Shown here: piece after piece, positions 48,060-55,388 of the stretch | How the letters are laid out: each line of letters starts with the position of its first letter | Position numbering within the stretch: the stretch's first letter is position 1 | Assembly: GCA_900542575.1 (NCBI GenBank) | Contig: UQOE01000003.1 | Span: 62,001 to 126,000, forward strand | Direction: 5' to 3' | DNA length: 64,000 nucleotides | Origin: an uncultured Oscillospiraceae bacterium | Lineage (GTDB): Bacteria > Bacillota > Clostridia > Oscillospirales > Acutalibacteraceae | Program-made: the position numbers and the translations under genes | The notes under the pieces: generated by a model | What the model saw: the letters and a program-made list of their open reading frames with translations, nothing else | Database searches by the model: none | Told to the model about the DNA's origin: nothing

Positions 48060-49116
48060 GGCTTTTTTCCCTCCTGATATCTCCTCGGTCACTGACAATC
48101 GTGTAGCCGATTTTGTCCATGCGCAGGTCGAGGCAGTTCCGGCACTGGGCCGACTCCTCGCCGGTGCAGATCTTGTTGTCGTAGAGCATGTATTTCTTTC
48201 GTACTTGGACGGGTGACAGGTTCGGCATGACGACATTGGCGCCGGCCTGCATGCCCTTCTCCCGTCCCAGCGGATCAATGGTGCCAAGTGCTGTGGTGGC
48301 CGGCAGCAGCACATCCGGAACCAGAAGCCGGATGATGGAGAGCAGGTACAGCGTCTCCTCCAGCGTCCCGGCCGGGAAGTGCTCAAACGGGGTTCCCGCC
48401 GCCGGAATGAACGGACCGATGCCGCACATCTCCGGCCGGAAATCCTCGATAAAGAGAAGGTCCCGCGCAAGATCTTCGGGGGTTTGGTACGGTGCGCCGA
48501 CCATCATGCCGATACCGACATCGTAGCCGATGTCCCGAAGATCCTGAATGCACTGCATGCGGTGGTCAAAAGACATCTCTTTCGGATGTATTTTTTCGTA
48601 ATGCGACTTCGTCGCCGTCTCGTGCCGCAGCAGATAGCGGTCCGCCCCTGCGTCAAACAACTTCTGATAGCTCTCACGGCTGCGCTCGCCCACGGACAGG
48701 GTGATGGCGCAGTCCGGATATTCGGTTTTTATGTGGGATACAATCTGGCACAGCCGCTCGTCGGTAAACCAGCCGTCCTCGCCGGACTGCAGCACAAACG
48801 TGCGGAACCCCAGAGCATATCCCTGCTGGCAGCAGAGCATGATCTGGGGTTCCGTTAATCTGTATCTTTGGCAGGCAGTCTGACTTTTCCGGATTCCGCA
48901 GTAGAGGCAGTCGTTTTTGCAGATGTTGCTGAATTCAATGAGCCCTCTGACAAAAACGTCCCTGCCGTAGATGGAGTCCCGGACGGCTGCGGCCTTTTTG
49001 GCCAGCAGCATTGCACCCTCAGCAGATCGGTGGGAGACCAGCCAGGTCAGCTCCTCAAAGGAGAGGCGGCGGTTCTGCTCCAGCGAATCGATGATTGAAA
49101 ACAATTTTTCATCCAT
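48052..49116 (-). CDS. hydE: HydE-type radical-SAM [FeFe]-hydrogenase maturase
   Basis: This is the first gene of the 12-gene operon. The 354-residue protein matches HydE throughout: GLIEFSNICKNDCLYCGIR (radical-SAM CxxxCxxC), FRTFVLQSGEDGWF, CAITLSVGERS, DRYLLRHETATKSHY, MVGAPYQTPEDL, CGIGPFIPAAGTPFEHF, PATTALGTIDPLGREKG and ANVVMPNLSP. HydE converts the HydG-made Fe(CO)2CN-cysteine species toward the H-cluster. HydG and HydF are not in the window. Either they lie elsewhere, or this HydE works on an Fe-CO/CN species from HypFCDE. The assignment of family is firm; the role here is open. Confidence 0.9.
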   Translation of the reverse strand: MDEKLFSIIDSLEQNRRLSFEELTWLVSHRSAEGAMLLAKKAAAVRDSIYGRDVFVRGLIEFSNICKNDCLYCGIRKSQTACQRYRLTEPQIMLCCQQGYALGFRTFVLQSGEDGWFTDERLCQIVSHIKTEYPDCAITLSVGERSRESYQKLFDAGADRYLLRHETATKSHYEKIHPKEMSFDHRMQCIQDLRDIGYDVGIGMMVGAPYQTPEDLARDLLFIEDFRPEMCGIGPFIPAAGTPFEHFPAGTLEETLYLLSIIRLLVPDVLLPATTALGTIDPLGREKGMQAGANVVMPNLSPVQVRKKYMLYDNKICTGEESAQCRNCLDLRMDKIGYTIVSDRGDIRREKSHV

Positions 49117-49133
49117 AGTAAATGATTCCTTTG

Positions 49134-49163
49134 GATACGGTATTAAATTTTCATTACTGTATC
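49134..49163. promoter_or_regulatory. Imperfect 30-bp palindrome at the nitrogenase-like operon start
   Basis: GATACGGTATTAAAT and TTTCATTACTGTATC are inverted repeats (11 of 15 pairs), lying just downstream of the -10 box on the minus strand. It is a probable repressor site. Confidence 0.5.
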
Positions 49164-49164
49164 T

Positions 49165-49193
49165 ATTTTATCGTTTTGTCACACCCACGGCAA
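49165..49193 (-). promoter_or_regulatory. Promoter of the hydE/nif-like/hyp operon
   Basis: On the minus strand TTGCCG (49193-49188), 17 bp, TAAAAT (49170-49165), 49 bp upstream of the hydE start. It is the only good promoter seen for the 12.3-kb unit. Confidence 0.65.
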
Positions 49194-49276
49194 GAATTGT
49201 TACAAAAATAGCATATTCTTTCTGCGAAAGACTGAAAAATTTGTGGAAAATTTATAAATATCTGGCTCGGGTCCGA

Positions 49277-49282
49277 TATAAT
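49277..49282 (+). promoter_or_regulatory. -10 element of the flavin reductase-rubredoxin gene
   Basis: Perfect TATAAT, 25 nt before the gene, with no good -35 (TTTATA at 49251 is too far). It is divergent from the nitrogenase-like operon. Confidence 0.5.
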
Positions 49283-49307
49283 AGAAAAGAAAGGAAGGAG
49301 GATTTCC

Positions 49308-49925
49308 ATGAACAAAACCGCAATGTTCCGCTTAAGCTACGGTCTCTTCGTTCTGACCGCCGCCGAAAACGGCAAAAAGAACGGATGTATTACCAACACC
49401 GCCATCCAGGCGGCCTCAAACCCGCTGCTCATCACATTCTGCGTCAACAAGGCCAATTTTACCCACGACATGATCCTGCACACCAAAAAAGCCTGCATCA
49501 GCGTGCTGAGCGAGGATGCCTCGTTCGACACGTTCCGGCACTTCGGGTTCCAGTCGGGCCGCGACGTGGACAAGTTCGCCGACTATACATCTTATAAGGA
49601 CGATGTCAATGGCCTGCCCATCATTACGGCGGGCACCAACGCCTGCTTTTCCCTGAACGTGGTTAACACGGTCGACCTCGGCAGCCACACCATGTTCGTC
49701 GCCACCGTGGAGGACATGGATGTCCTCTCGGAGACCCCATCCGCCACGTATACCTATTATCAGAACCACATCAAGCCAAAACCGGATGCCCCGAAAGCCG
49801 CCGGCAAGACAGTCTGGCGCTGCCGCATCTGCGGGTACATCTATGAAGGCGACCCCATCCCGGACGACTTCATCTGTCCCGTCTGCAAACATCCGGCCTC
49901 CGATTTCGAAAAAATTACGACGTGA
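49308..49925 (+). CDS. Flavin reductase-rubredoxin fusion (high-molecular-weight rubredoxin type)
   Basis: The 205-residue protein consists of an FMN-binding flavin-reductase-like domain (about 1-155: RLSYGLFVLTAAENGKKNGC, FTHDMILHTKKACISVLSE) and a C-terminal rubredoxin (WRCRICGYIYEGDPIPDDF and ICPVCKHP, the two CxxC iron knuckles). Relatives such as Moorella Hrb pass electrons from NAD(P)H to oxygen- or NO-reducing flavoproteins. Head-to-head with the nitrogenase-like operon, it could supply electrons to it, or be part of oxidative-stress defence; the sequence does not decide. AAGGAGG precedes the ATG. Confidence 0.88.
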   Translation: MNKTAMFRLSYGLFVLTAAENGKKNGCITNTAIQAASNPLLITFCVNKANFTHDMILHTKKACISVLSEDASFDTFRHFGFQSGRDVDKFADYTSYKDDVNGLPIITAGTNACFSLNVVNTVDLGSHTMFVATVEDMDVLSETPSATYTYYQNHIKPKPDAPKAAGKTVWRCRICGYIYEGDPIPDDFICPVCKHPASDFEKITT

Positions 49926-49928
49926 AAA

Positions 49929-49964
49929 GACGGCGACCTGCCCGGGAGGGCGGGCCGTCGTTTT
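49929..49964 (+). terminator. Rho-independent terminator
   Basis: GACGGC pairs with GCCGTC, with an inner CCTGCCC/GGGCGG stem, followed by GTTTT. Confidence 0.65.
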
Positions 49965-50017
49965 GTCCGGCGGTTTGGGAGGGACAAATTGACTCAAACA
50001 GATATATTCGGTCTTGG

Positions 50018-50039
50018 GTCAGCCGGCAAGCCGGGTGAC
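50018..50039 (+). other. Short hairpin in the leader of the cysteine desulfurase gene
   Basis: GTCA-G-CCGG-CAAG-CCGG-G-TGAC can fold into a compact stem. The rest of 49965-50150 holds a likely extended -10 (TGT-TTTAAT at 50105-50113) and nothing else recognisable. Confidence 0.35.
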
Positions 50040-50150
50040 AAAAGAAAAATACAGACCTGAAACGCCAACCCGGCCAGATTGAGTCCCACAAACGGCCGAA
50101 ATCGTGTTTTAATAGAATGCAGAAATGATTGAATCCAGGAGGAAATTCCT

Positions 50151-51287
50151 ATGCAGGTTTATGCAGACAACGCAGCTACGACGAAGATGAAGCCCGAAGC
50201 GGTGCAGGCGGTTACTGAGGCCATGAATGAGACCTACGGCAACCCGTCCGGGGTGTACGGCGCCGCGCGTGACGCGAAAATTGCCATGGAGGCGGCGCGG
50301 TACAGTATTGCGTCGCAGCTGGGGGCAAAGACGAATGAAATCTTCTTCACGTCCGGCGGCAGTGAATCGAACACGCAGGCGCTTCTGTCCGCCGCGGCCA
50401 TGATGTCGCAGCAGGGGAAGACCCATATCATCACGACTGACATTGAGCACGCCTCGGTCCGGAAGCCCATTGAGCAGCTGGAGGCCATGGGCTTTACCGT
50501 TACGACGGTCCACGTCGGCAAAGACGGTGTGCTGGACCCGGCAAGAATTCATGAGGCCATCCGCGAAGAGACCGCCGTGGTCTCGGTCATGATGGCCAAC
50601 AATGAGATCGGCACCATCCAGCCCATCCGGGAAATCGGTGCGCTCTGCCACATCGGAAATACCCTGTTCCACGTAGATGCGGTGCAGGCGGCGGGGCATC
50701 TGCCCATTGACGTTACGGACCTGGACTGCGACCTTCTCTCCCTCTCCGCCCACAAATTCGGCGGACCCAAGGGGGTCGGTGCCCTGTATGCACGTTCCAA
50801 TGTAGATCTCTCCCCGCTGATTCTCGGCGGACCCCAGGAGCGGGGGCGCCGCGCCGGCACGGAGAATGTCCCGGGTATCGTGGGCATGGCGGAGGCGCTG
50901 GACCTCGCCTGTGACCATATGGCGGAAAATACGAAGAAAACACTTGCCATGCGGGACAGGCTGATGGACGGCCTGCTGGCCATTCCGGGCACGACACTGA
51001 ACGGAGACCGGGAAAAACGCCTTCCGGGCAACGTCAGCGTCTGCTTCGACGGCATTTCGTCCGAGGTCCTGCTGGTCAAGCTGGACGAGGCGGGCATCTG
51101 CGCCTCCGCCGGCAGCGCCTGCCAGGCGGGGTCGCTGGACCCGAGCCCGGTGCTCCTGGCCATCGGCCGCACCGAGGAGGAGGCCATGAGCTCCCTGCGG
51201 CTGACCATCAACGAGGACAATAACGACGCCGAGATCGATTATTTAATTGCGACGATAACGAAATGCGTGGAGGAGCTGCGGAAGTAA
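50151..51287 (+). CDS. Cysteine desulfurase (NifS/IscS-like)
   Basis: This PLP enzyme removes sulfur from cysteine for Fe-S clusters and thio-cofactors. The 378-residue protein starts MQVYADNAATTKMKPEAV and has FTSGGSESNTQALL, ANNEIGTIQPIREIG, the PLP lysine in LSAHKFGGPKG, RRAGTENVPGIVGMA and the reactive cysteine in SAGSACQAGSLDPS (extended loop, IscS/NifS group). It stands alone with its own RBS (CAGGAGG) and terminator. No IscU/NifU scaffold follows. It could serve MnmA, LarE or the Fe-S-rich operon to its left. Confidence 0.92.
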   Translation: MQVYADNAATTKMKPEAVQAVTEAMNETYGNPSGVYGAARDAKIAMEAARYSIASQLGAKTNEIFFTSGGSESNTQALLSAAAMMSQQGKTHIITTDIEHASVRKPIEQLEAMGFTVTTVHVGKDGVLDPARIHEAIREETAVVSVMMANNEIGTIQPIREIGALCHIGNTLFHVDAVQAAGHLPIDVTDLDCDLLSLSAHKFGGPKGVGALYARSNVDLSPLILGGPQERGRRAGTENVPGIVGMAEALDLACDHMAENTKKTLAMRDRLMDGLLAIPGTTLNGDREKRLPGNVSVCFDGISSEVLLVKLDEAGICASAGSACQAGSLDPSPVLLAIGRTEEEAMSSLRLTINEDNNDAEIDYLIATITKCVEELRK

Positions 51288-51317
51288 GCGCGCATGCGGT
51301 GAGAATATGATTTTTAT

Positions 51318-51350
51318 AGCCGTACCCGGAAACCGGGTGCGGCTGTTTTT
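51318..51350 (+). terminator. Rho-independent terminator
   Basis: AGCCGTACCCGG / CCGGGTGCGGCT stem with an AAA loop, followed by GTTTTT. Confidence 0.88.
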
Positions 51351-51397
51351 CGTCCACGTGTCCGGCTGACATAGTTTCTTTCTATAGGCGTGCCCTC

Positions 51398-51426
51398 TTG
51401 ACAGCCGGGCACCTCGGGAATACACT
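51398..51426 (+). promoter_or_regulatory. Promoter of the Cys-leader/SDR/cysteine synthase/LanC-like operon
   Basis: Consensus TTGACA (51398-51403), 17-bp spacer, TACACT (51421-51426). The transcript has a leader of about 250 nt before the first enzyme gene. CTAT-TTC-ATAG and TAGTA/TACTA inverted repeats lie near the start of the leader. Confidence 0.8.
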
Positions 51427-51505
51427 ATAGACAAGCTATTTCATAGTATTCACATAAATTTACTAGGAAATCAAACCCACAGAGAACAGAAAGGAGCGAT
51501 TCGAC

Positions 51506-51601
51506 ATGACAGACGGAATCTTCAGAAAGGACAGCATGATGATGTGTTGCTGCATGTGCATGTGCCATGCGGTTTCGTCGTCGTGTCGAATGTGCCTCTG
51601 A
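51506..51601 (+). CDS. 31-residue Cys/Met-rich leader peptide
   Basis: An ATG with AAAGGAG nine bases upstream opens a 31-codon frame. It contains a short polar start (MTDGIFRKDS), then MMMCCCMCMC, then HAVSSSCRMCL: seven cysteines and seven methionines. A perfect terminator follows 27 nt after its stop, and then the SDR-cysteine synthase-LanC-like genes. This is the arrangement of an amino-acid attenuator that measures charged tRNA-Cys. A modified-peptide precursor, processed by the LanC-like protein, is the less likely alternative. It is too short for routine gene callers. Confidence 0.7.
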   Translation: MTDGIFRKDSMMMCCCMCMCHAVSSSCRMCL

Positions 51602-51628
51602 GTTTTAGATAGATGGACCGAATTCAGT

Positions 51629-51661
51629 GAGCGGCAGCCGACAGGACTGCCGCTCTTTTTT
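51629..51661 (+). terminator. Attenuator terminator behind the Cys-rich leader
   Basis: A perfect 9-bp stem GAGCGGCAG / CTGCCGCTC with a 9-nt loop is followed by TTTTTT. It stands between the leader peptide and the first enzyme gene. GCTGC inside the Cys codon run (51549-51553) can pair with GCAGC of the left arm, but only over 5 bp; the antiterminator is therefore not proven. Confidence 0.8.
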
Positions 51662-51685
51662 GTCTTTTAGAAAGGAATCAGAAAA

Positions 51686-52477
51686 ATGGGTAATAAAGTT
51701 GTCATCATCACCGGCGCAGCACAGGGCATTGGACTGGCGGCTGCCAAACGTTTTGCAAAGGGCGGCTATTCTGTGGCACTCACAGATCTTCAGGCTGAGG
51801 AGGTCAAGAAACAGGCGGAACTGCTCCGCAATGACGGGTATGACGCCGTCGGCTATCCGCTGGACGTCACCAATTATGAGCAGGGCCAGCAGGTCGTCGC
51901 CCAGGTCGTCGAAAAATTCGGACGTATTGATGCGCTGTTCAACGATGCCGGCATCACCGGGCACCGGAAGACAATTCTGACCTTCGACCCGGAACTCATC
52001 AAGCAGGCGGAGGATGTCAATCTCTGGGGCAGTCTCTATATGATTCAGCATGTGGCCCGTGTCTTCGTGGACAAGGGAATAAAAGGTTCTATCGTGAACG
52101 TCTCTTCCTTTGTCGCATCCCTGGCCGAGTGGTCGCCTTTCGCGTACGGCATTTCCAAATCGGCCGTGGATGGGCTGACTCGCGTCGCCGCCTTCCATCT
52201 GGGCAAATACGGCATCCGCGTCAACTCGGTTGCACCTGGATGCACAAAGACGGAAATGGCGAAAAAGTACGACTATGCAGATCCCAAAATTCGCAAAATT
52301 CAGGCGGAGCGCAGTCTGCTCAACCGTTGGGTTGAGCCGGAGGAGATCGCCAATGCGGCCTTCTTCCTGGCCAGCGATGAGGCCAGCGCCATCACGGGCG
52401 TAAAACTGCCGGTAGATGCCGGATATACCACTACAAAAGAGAGCAACTTGAAGAGCCTTTACGGCGAGACGGAATAA
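51686..52477 (+). CDS. Short-chain dehydrogenase/reductase
   Basis: The 263-residue classical SDR has the nucleotide motif TGAAQGIG (10-17), NDAG (86-89) and the catalytic Ser140/141, Tyr154 and Lys158 in YGISK. VNSVAPGCTKTEM follows as the dimer/cofactor loop. The Asp at the end of the second strand (ALTDLQ) suggests NAD(H) preference. The substrate is unknown. Its place in front of cysteine synthase, behind a Cys-rich leader, suggests a sulfur- or serine-type alcohol/aldehyde substrate. AAAGGAA precedes the ATG. Confidence 0.85.
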   Translation: MGNKVVIITGAAQGIGLAAAKRFAKGGYSVALTDLQAEEVKKQAELLRNDGYDAVGYPLDVTNYEQGQQVVAQVVEKFGRIDALFNDAGITGHRKTILTFDPELIKQAEDVNLWGSLYMIQHVARVFVDKGIKGSIVNVSSFVASLAEWSPFAYGISKSAVDGLTRVAAFHLGKYGIRVNSVAPGCTKTEMAKKYDYADPKIRKIQAERSLLNRWVEPEEIANAAFFLASDEASAITGVKLPVDAGYTTTKESNLKSLYGETE

Positions 52478-52489
52478 GGAGTCATCAAT

Positions 52490-53497
52490 ATGTCTAAAAT
52501 TCATAAATCAATCGCAGAGCTTGTTGGCAACACCCCGCTGGTCGAACTGACCAACTACGAAGAAAAACATGACCTGAAGGCACATGTCATCGGAAAACTC
52601 GAATATCTGAATCCCACCGGCAGCGTCAAGGACCGTCTGGCCATTGCGCTGATCGAGGAGGGCAAGCAGAAGGGGAAGGTCAAAGAGGGAACCACCCTCG
52701 TCGATGTGACCAGCGGCAACACGGGCATCGCCCTCGCGGCCATCGGGCACGCGGAGAAGCTGGAGTTCATCCCCTATCTGGAGCACGGCACCACGAAAGA
52801 GCGCATCGATATCTACAAGGGCTACGGCCTCGATGTCCGCACGCTCTATGACATTGACGAGGTGGCCGACTTCGAGGAGAAGGGGCTCGTGCTGGACGAT
52901 CTGGTGGCCGGCATCAACCGGATTGCCGATGAAAACGGCTACTACTACACCGGCCAGACCATCAGCGATGCGAACCAGAACTACCACTACAAGACCACCG
53001 GCCCGGAGATCTGGGACGATACCGACGGCAAGGTGGACTACTTCGTCGCCATGGGCGGCACCGCCGGCACCCTGGTCGGCACAGGGCGCTATCTGAAAGA
53101 GAAGAACCCGGATGTGCAGATTGTCGGCGTGCAGTCGGCTCCGTCCTCCCGCCCGGACAGCCCGGATTTCACCGGCCACATCATCGACGGCACTCTGCCG
53201 CTGGGCCGCGTGCCCGATTCGCTGGTCCCGACGATCATCAAGGACAACGAGGACAACGGCTTTGCCTTTGACGAGATCATCGATATCAAAGCAGAAGACG
53301 CTTACCGCACCGCACAGGAGACTGCGGAGACCGACGGACTCTTCCTCGGCACCTCTGCCGCCGCAGCCCTGACCGCCGCGATCCAGATTGCGAAACGCCC
53401 GGAGGCAGAGGGTAAGAACATTGTCGTCATCTACCCGGACAACGGTTATAAATATCTGAGCACCGATCTTTACAACAGGGAGGCCGTAAAAGAATGA
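52490..53497 (+). CDS. Cysteine synthase-family PLP enzyme
   Basis: The 335-residue beta-family enzyme has NTPLVEL, the PLP lysine Lys47 in NPTGSVKDR, the asparagine loop TSGNTGIA (74-81), and GGTAGTLVGTGRYL for phosphate binding. Canonical CysK makes cysteine from O-acetylserine and sulfide. Here the region after the Asn loop is unusual (IPYLEHGTTKERIDIYKGYG), so a different acceptor or a cystathionine- or lanthionine-type reaction is possible. It is ATGA-coupled to the LanC-like gene. Confidence 0.88.
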   Translation: MSKIHKSIAELVGNTPLVELTNYEEKHDLKAHVIGKLEYLNPTGSVKDRLAIALIEEGKQKGKVKEGTTLVDVTSGNTGIALAAIGHAEKLEFIPYLEHGTTKERIDIYKGYGLDVRTLYDIDEVADFEEKGLVLDDLVAGINRIADENGYYYTGQTISDANQNYHYKTTGPEIWDDTDGKVDYFVAMGGTAGTLVGTGRYLKEKNPDVQIVGVQSAPSSRPDSPDFTGHIIDGTLPLGRVPDSLVPTIIKDNEDNGFAFDEIIDIKAEDAYRTAQETAETDGLFLGTSAAAALTAAIQIAKRPEAEGKNIVVIYPDNGYKYLSTDLYNREAVKE

Positions 53498-54900
53498 GCA
53501 GCATACGATTCGGCAAAAAACTGCCGTTTAAACGCAATACCGATGAAGATTATCTGACCGCCGTGCGCCAGATTGCGGCGTACCTGAAATCTACCGAGGT
53601 CGTCACCCCGCAGGGCAAATACTGGCAGGTCAGCCCGGAGCCGGGAAATGAGTACAAGGGCGACCTGATTATCACCAAAAAAGGCCTCTATGCCGGATCC
53701 GCCGGAATCGGCCAGTTCTTCCTCCAGCTCTTTGAGGTGACCGGCGAGGAGCAGTATTTGCAGGAGGCAAAGGACGCCGCGGAATATATCCTGAACACCT
53801 ACGAGGGCCCCGGATTTTTCAACGAGATTCTCCACGGCGAGGGCGGCGGCGTCTGGCCCGTCAAGGGCTGGGGCACCAGCGTCTACGTGGGCCCGGCGGG
53901 CCAGGGCATCTTCCTGGAGCAGCTCTATGCCCATGTCCCGGATGCGCGCTACCATCAGTTCCTGATTACCGCGGCGGACGACGCCATTGCCGCCGCCACC
54001 GAGGACGAGACCGGCCTGCACTGGACCGATCAGTCCGACCTGATGGCCGACGGCTCCTACGGCTTCTTCTTCCTCTATGTCTACCGGAAGACCGGCGACG
54101 CCAAATATCTCGATGCAGCCAAAAAAGTCGTCGACTTCGCCAATTCCAAAGCGGTGAAAGCCGACATCGGCGGCATCTATTTCAAGAACCTGGATCTGAC
54201 GCTGGTGGGCTGGGAGTCCAAAGAGACGGTCTTCCCGAACTACTCCCACGGCGCGGCGGGAACCGGCTACCTGAATACCCTTCTCTATGAGGAGACCGGG
54301 GATGAGCACTATCTGGACGTCGCAAAAGAGGTCGTCAAATTCCTGTCCGCCATCGTCGAAGGCGATGACGACGGCGCCCTGATTCCGTATCTCTATAACC
54401 CGGAGCGGGGCTCCTTCCACGACTTCTACTATCTGTCCACCTGCCACGGCCCGGTCGGAACCACGATTCTGTTCCGCAAACTCTATGACGTGACCGGCGA
54501 CCGGCAGTATCTGGAGTGGGTCGACGTCCTGACCAAAGGCATCCTGAAAACCGGTGCGCCCCTTATCCATACGCCCGGCTACTGGAACAGCTACTGCCTG
54601 TGCTGCGGCGCCCCCGGCGTTCTGCAGCATTTTGTCAAGACGGCGGAAGTGCTCGGGGACGACTCCTACCTGAAAGATGCCCGTGACACCGCCGACAAAC
54701 TCCTCGGCGACTCCTGGAACGACGAAAAGGGCCGCCGCTGGTACGCGGCCTGGACCCGCAAGCTCCCGGGATTCGTGGAGACCTACACCGGCCTCTACGC
54801 CGGTGCCGCCGGAGCCGGCCTGTCGCTGCTGTCCCTTTATGCACATGACAAGGGGATCTCGCTTCCGACCCAGACGGTGGAGTACTTTTTGCTGAAATAA
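53494..54900 (+). CDS. LanC-like (lanthionine synthetase C family) protein
   Basis: This 468-residue alpha/alpha toroid shows repeated GxxG turns: GLYAGSAGIG (64-73), GPAGQG, SHGAAGTGYL, CHGPVGTT (Cys317-His318), CCGAPGV (Cys370/371) and GLYAGAAGAG (433-442). LanC enzymes use Cys, Cys and His as zinc ligands to activate thiols for addition to dehydro-amino acids. Here the Cys-His turn comes one repeat before the lone-Cys turn, the reverse of NisC. There is no LanM/LanB dehydratase near. ATGA overlap with cysteine synthase suggests small-molecule thiol chemistry or thiol transfer to a dehydro compound. Confidence 0.75.
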   Translation: MSSIRFGKKLPFKRNTDEDYLTAVRQIAAYLKSTEVVTPQGKYWQVSPEPGNEYKGDLIITKKGLYAGSAGIGQFFLQLFEVTGEEQYLQEAKDAAEYILNTYEGPGFFNEILHGEGGGVWPVKGWGTSVYVGPAGQGIFLEQLYAHVPDARYHQFLITAADDAIAAATEDETGLHWTDQSDLMADGSYGFFFLYVYRKTGDAKYLDAAKKVVDFANSKAVKADIGGIYFKNLDLTLVGWESKETVFPNYSHGAAGTGYLNTLLYEETGDEHYLDVAKEVVKFLSAIVEGDDDGALIPYLYNPERGSFHDFYYLSTCHGPVGTTILFRKLYDVTGDRQYLEWVDVLTKGILKTGAPLIHTPGYWNSYCLCCGAPGVLQHFVKTAEVLGDDSYLKDARDTADKLLGDSWNDEKGRRWYAAWTRKLPGFVETYTGLYAGAAGAGLSLLSLYAHDKGISLPTQTVEYFLLK

Positions 54901-54907
54901 AGTTTTA

Positions 54908-54937
54908 GGACCGCTGCAGGATGGCCTGCAGCGGTCC
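54908..54937 (+). terminator. Terminator-like hairpin
   Basis: Perfect 13-bp stem GGACCGCTGCAGG / CCTGCAGCGGTCC with an ATGG loop; only TTGTC follows, so efficiency is uncertain. Confidence 0.7.
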
Positions 54938-54954
54938 TTGTCAGTGCGTCAAAT

Positions 54955-55115
54955 GGTACCGGATTCCGCTCATTTGGAGTTTAGGCCCGGCTTCTGAGGC
55001 CTTTTCTGGTACCGGACTGCCGCATATAAAAAGAAGGTACCAGGAAGTTAATCAGAACTTGACTTATGATTAAAAATCCCGGTACCTGTTTCTTAAATAC
55101 AAGCCAACTGGTACT
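54955..55115 (-). repeat. Inverted copy A of a 160-bp GGTACC-box element
   Basis: GGTACC-type boxes at 54955, 55008, 55036, 55081 and 55110 are spaced 53, 28, 45 and 29 bp. Read on the minus strand, the sequence aligns over its whole length with 57291-57450. It fills the gap between the convergent LanC-like and acylphosphatase genes. Confidence 0.8.
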
Positions 55116-55388
55116 TCAGTACCTCACCTCAAACCCGGTTTCGCGCTCAGACAGCGGCCGGGAGGAGACATCTAAATTGTCGATGCGGATGTAGCGGTCC
55201 GTCATGAGCCGCTCGACCATCCAGTCGATATCCTCCTGTTCTCCCTGGACCTCCATGGTCACGGACCCGTCGTACTCGTTGCGGACCCAGCCGGTGAGGC
55301 CGCGGTCCCGGGCCAGATTGCAGGCGGTCCAGCGAAAGCCCACGGCCTGGACGCGGCCGGTGAAGACAATGTGTTTGCGCTTTTTCAT
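55116..55388 (-). CDS. acyP: Acylphosphatase
   Basis: This 90-residue enzyme hydrolyses carboxyl-phosphate bonds. It has FTGRVQAVGFRWTACNLA (phosphate loop with the catalytic Arg) and GWVRNEYDGSVTMEVQG (catalytic Asn), the complete family pattern. Its stop codon lies at the edge of repeat copy A. Its start overlaps the trmO stop (ATGA), making a two-gene unit. Confidence 0.93.
   Translation of the reverse strand: MKKRKHIVFTGRVQAVGFRWTACNLARDRGLTGWVRNEYDGSVTMEVQGEQEDIDWMVERLMTDRYIRIDNLDVSSRPLSERETGFEVRY

Noticed and set aside
36797..49116. A true nitrogen-fixation operon
   Set aside because: There is no NifB, NifEN or NifV, the component 1-like proteins are short, and the FeMo-cofactor ligand residues are not evident.
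50151..51287. Cysteine desulfurase as a dedicated NifS of the Nif-like operon
   Set aside because: It is on the other strand with its own RBS and terminator, and is separated by the rubredoxin fusion gene; a general role is as likely.
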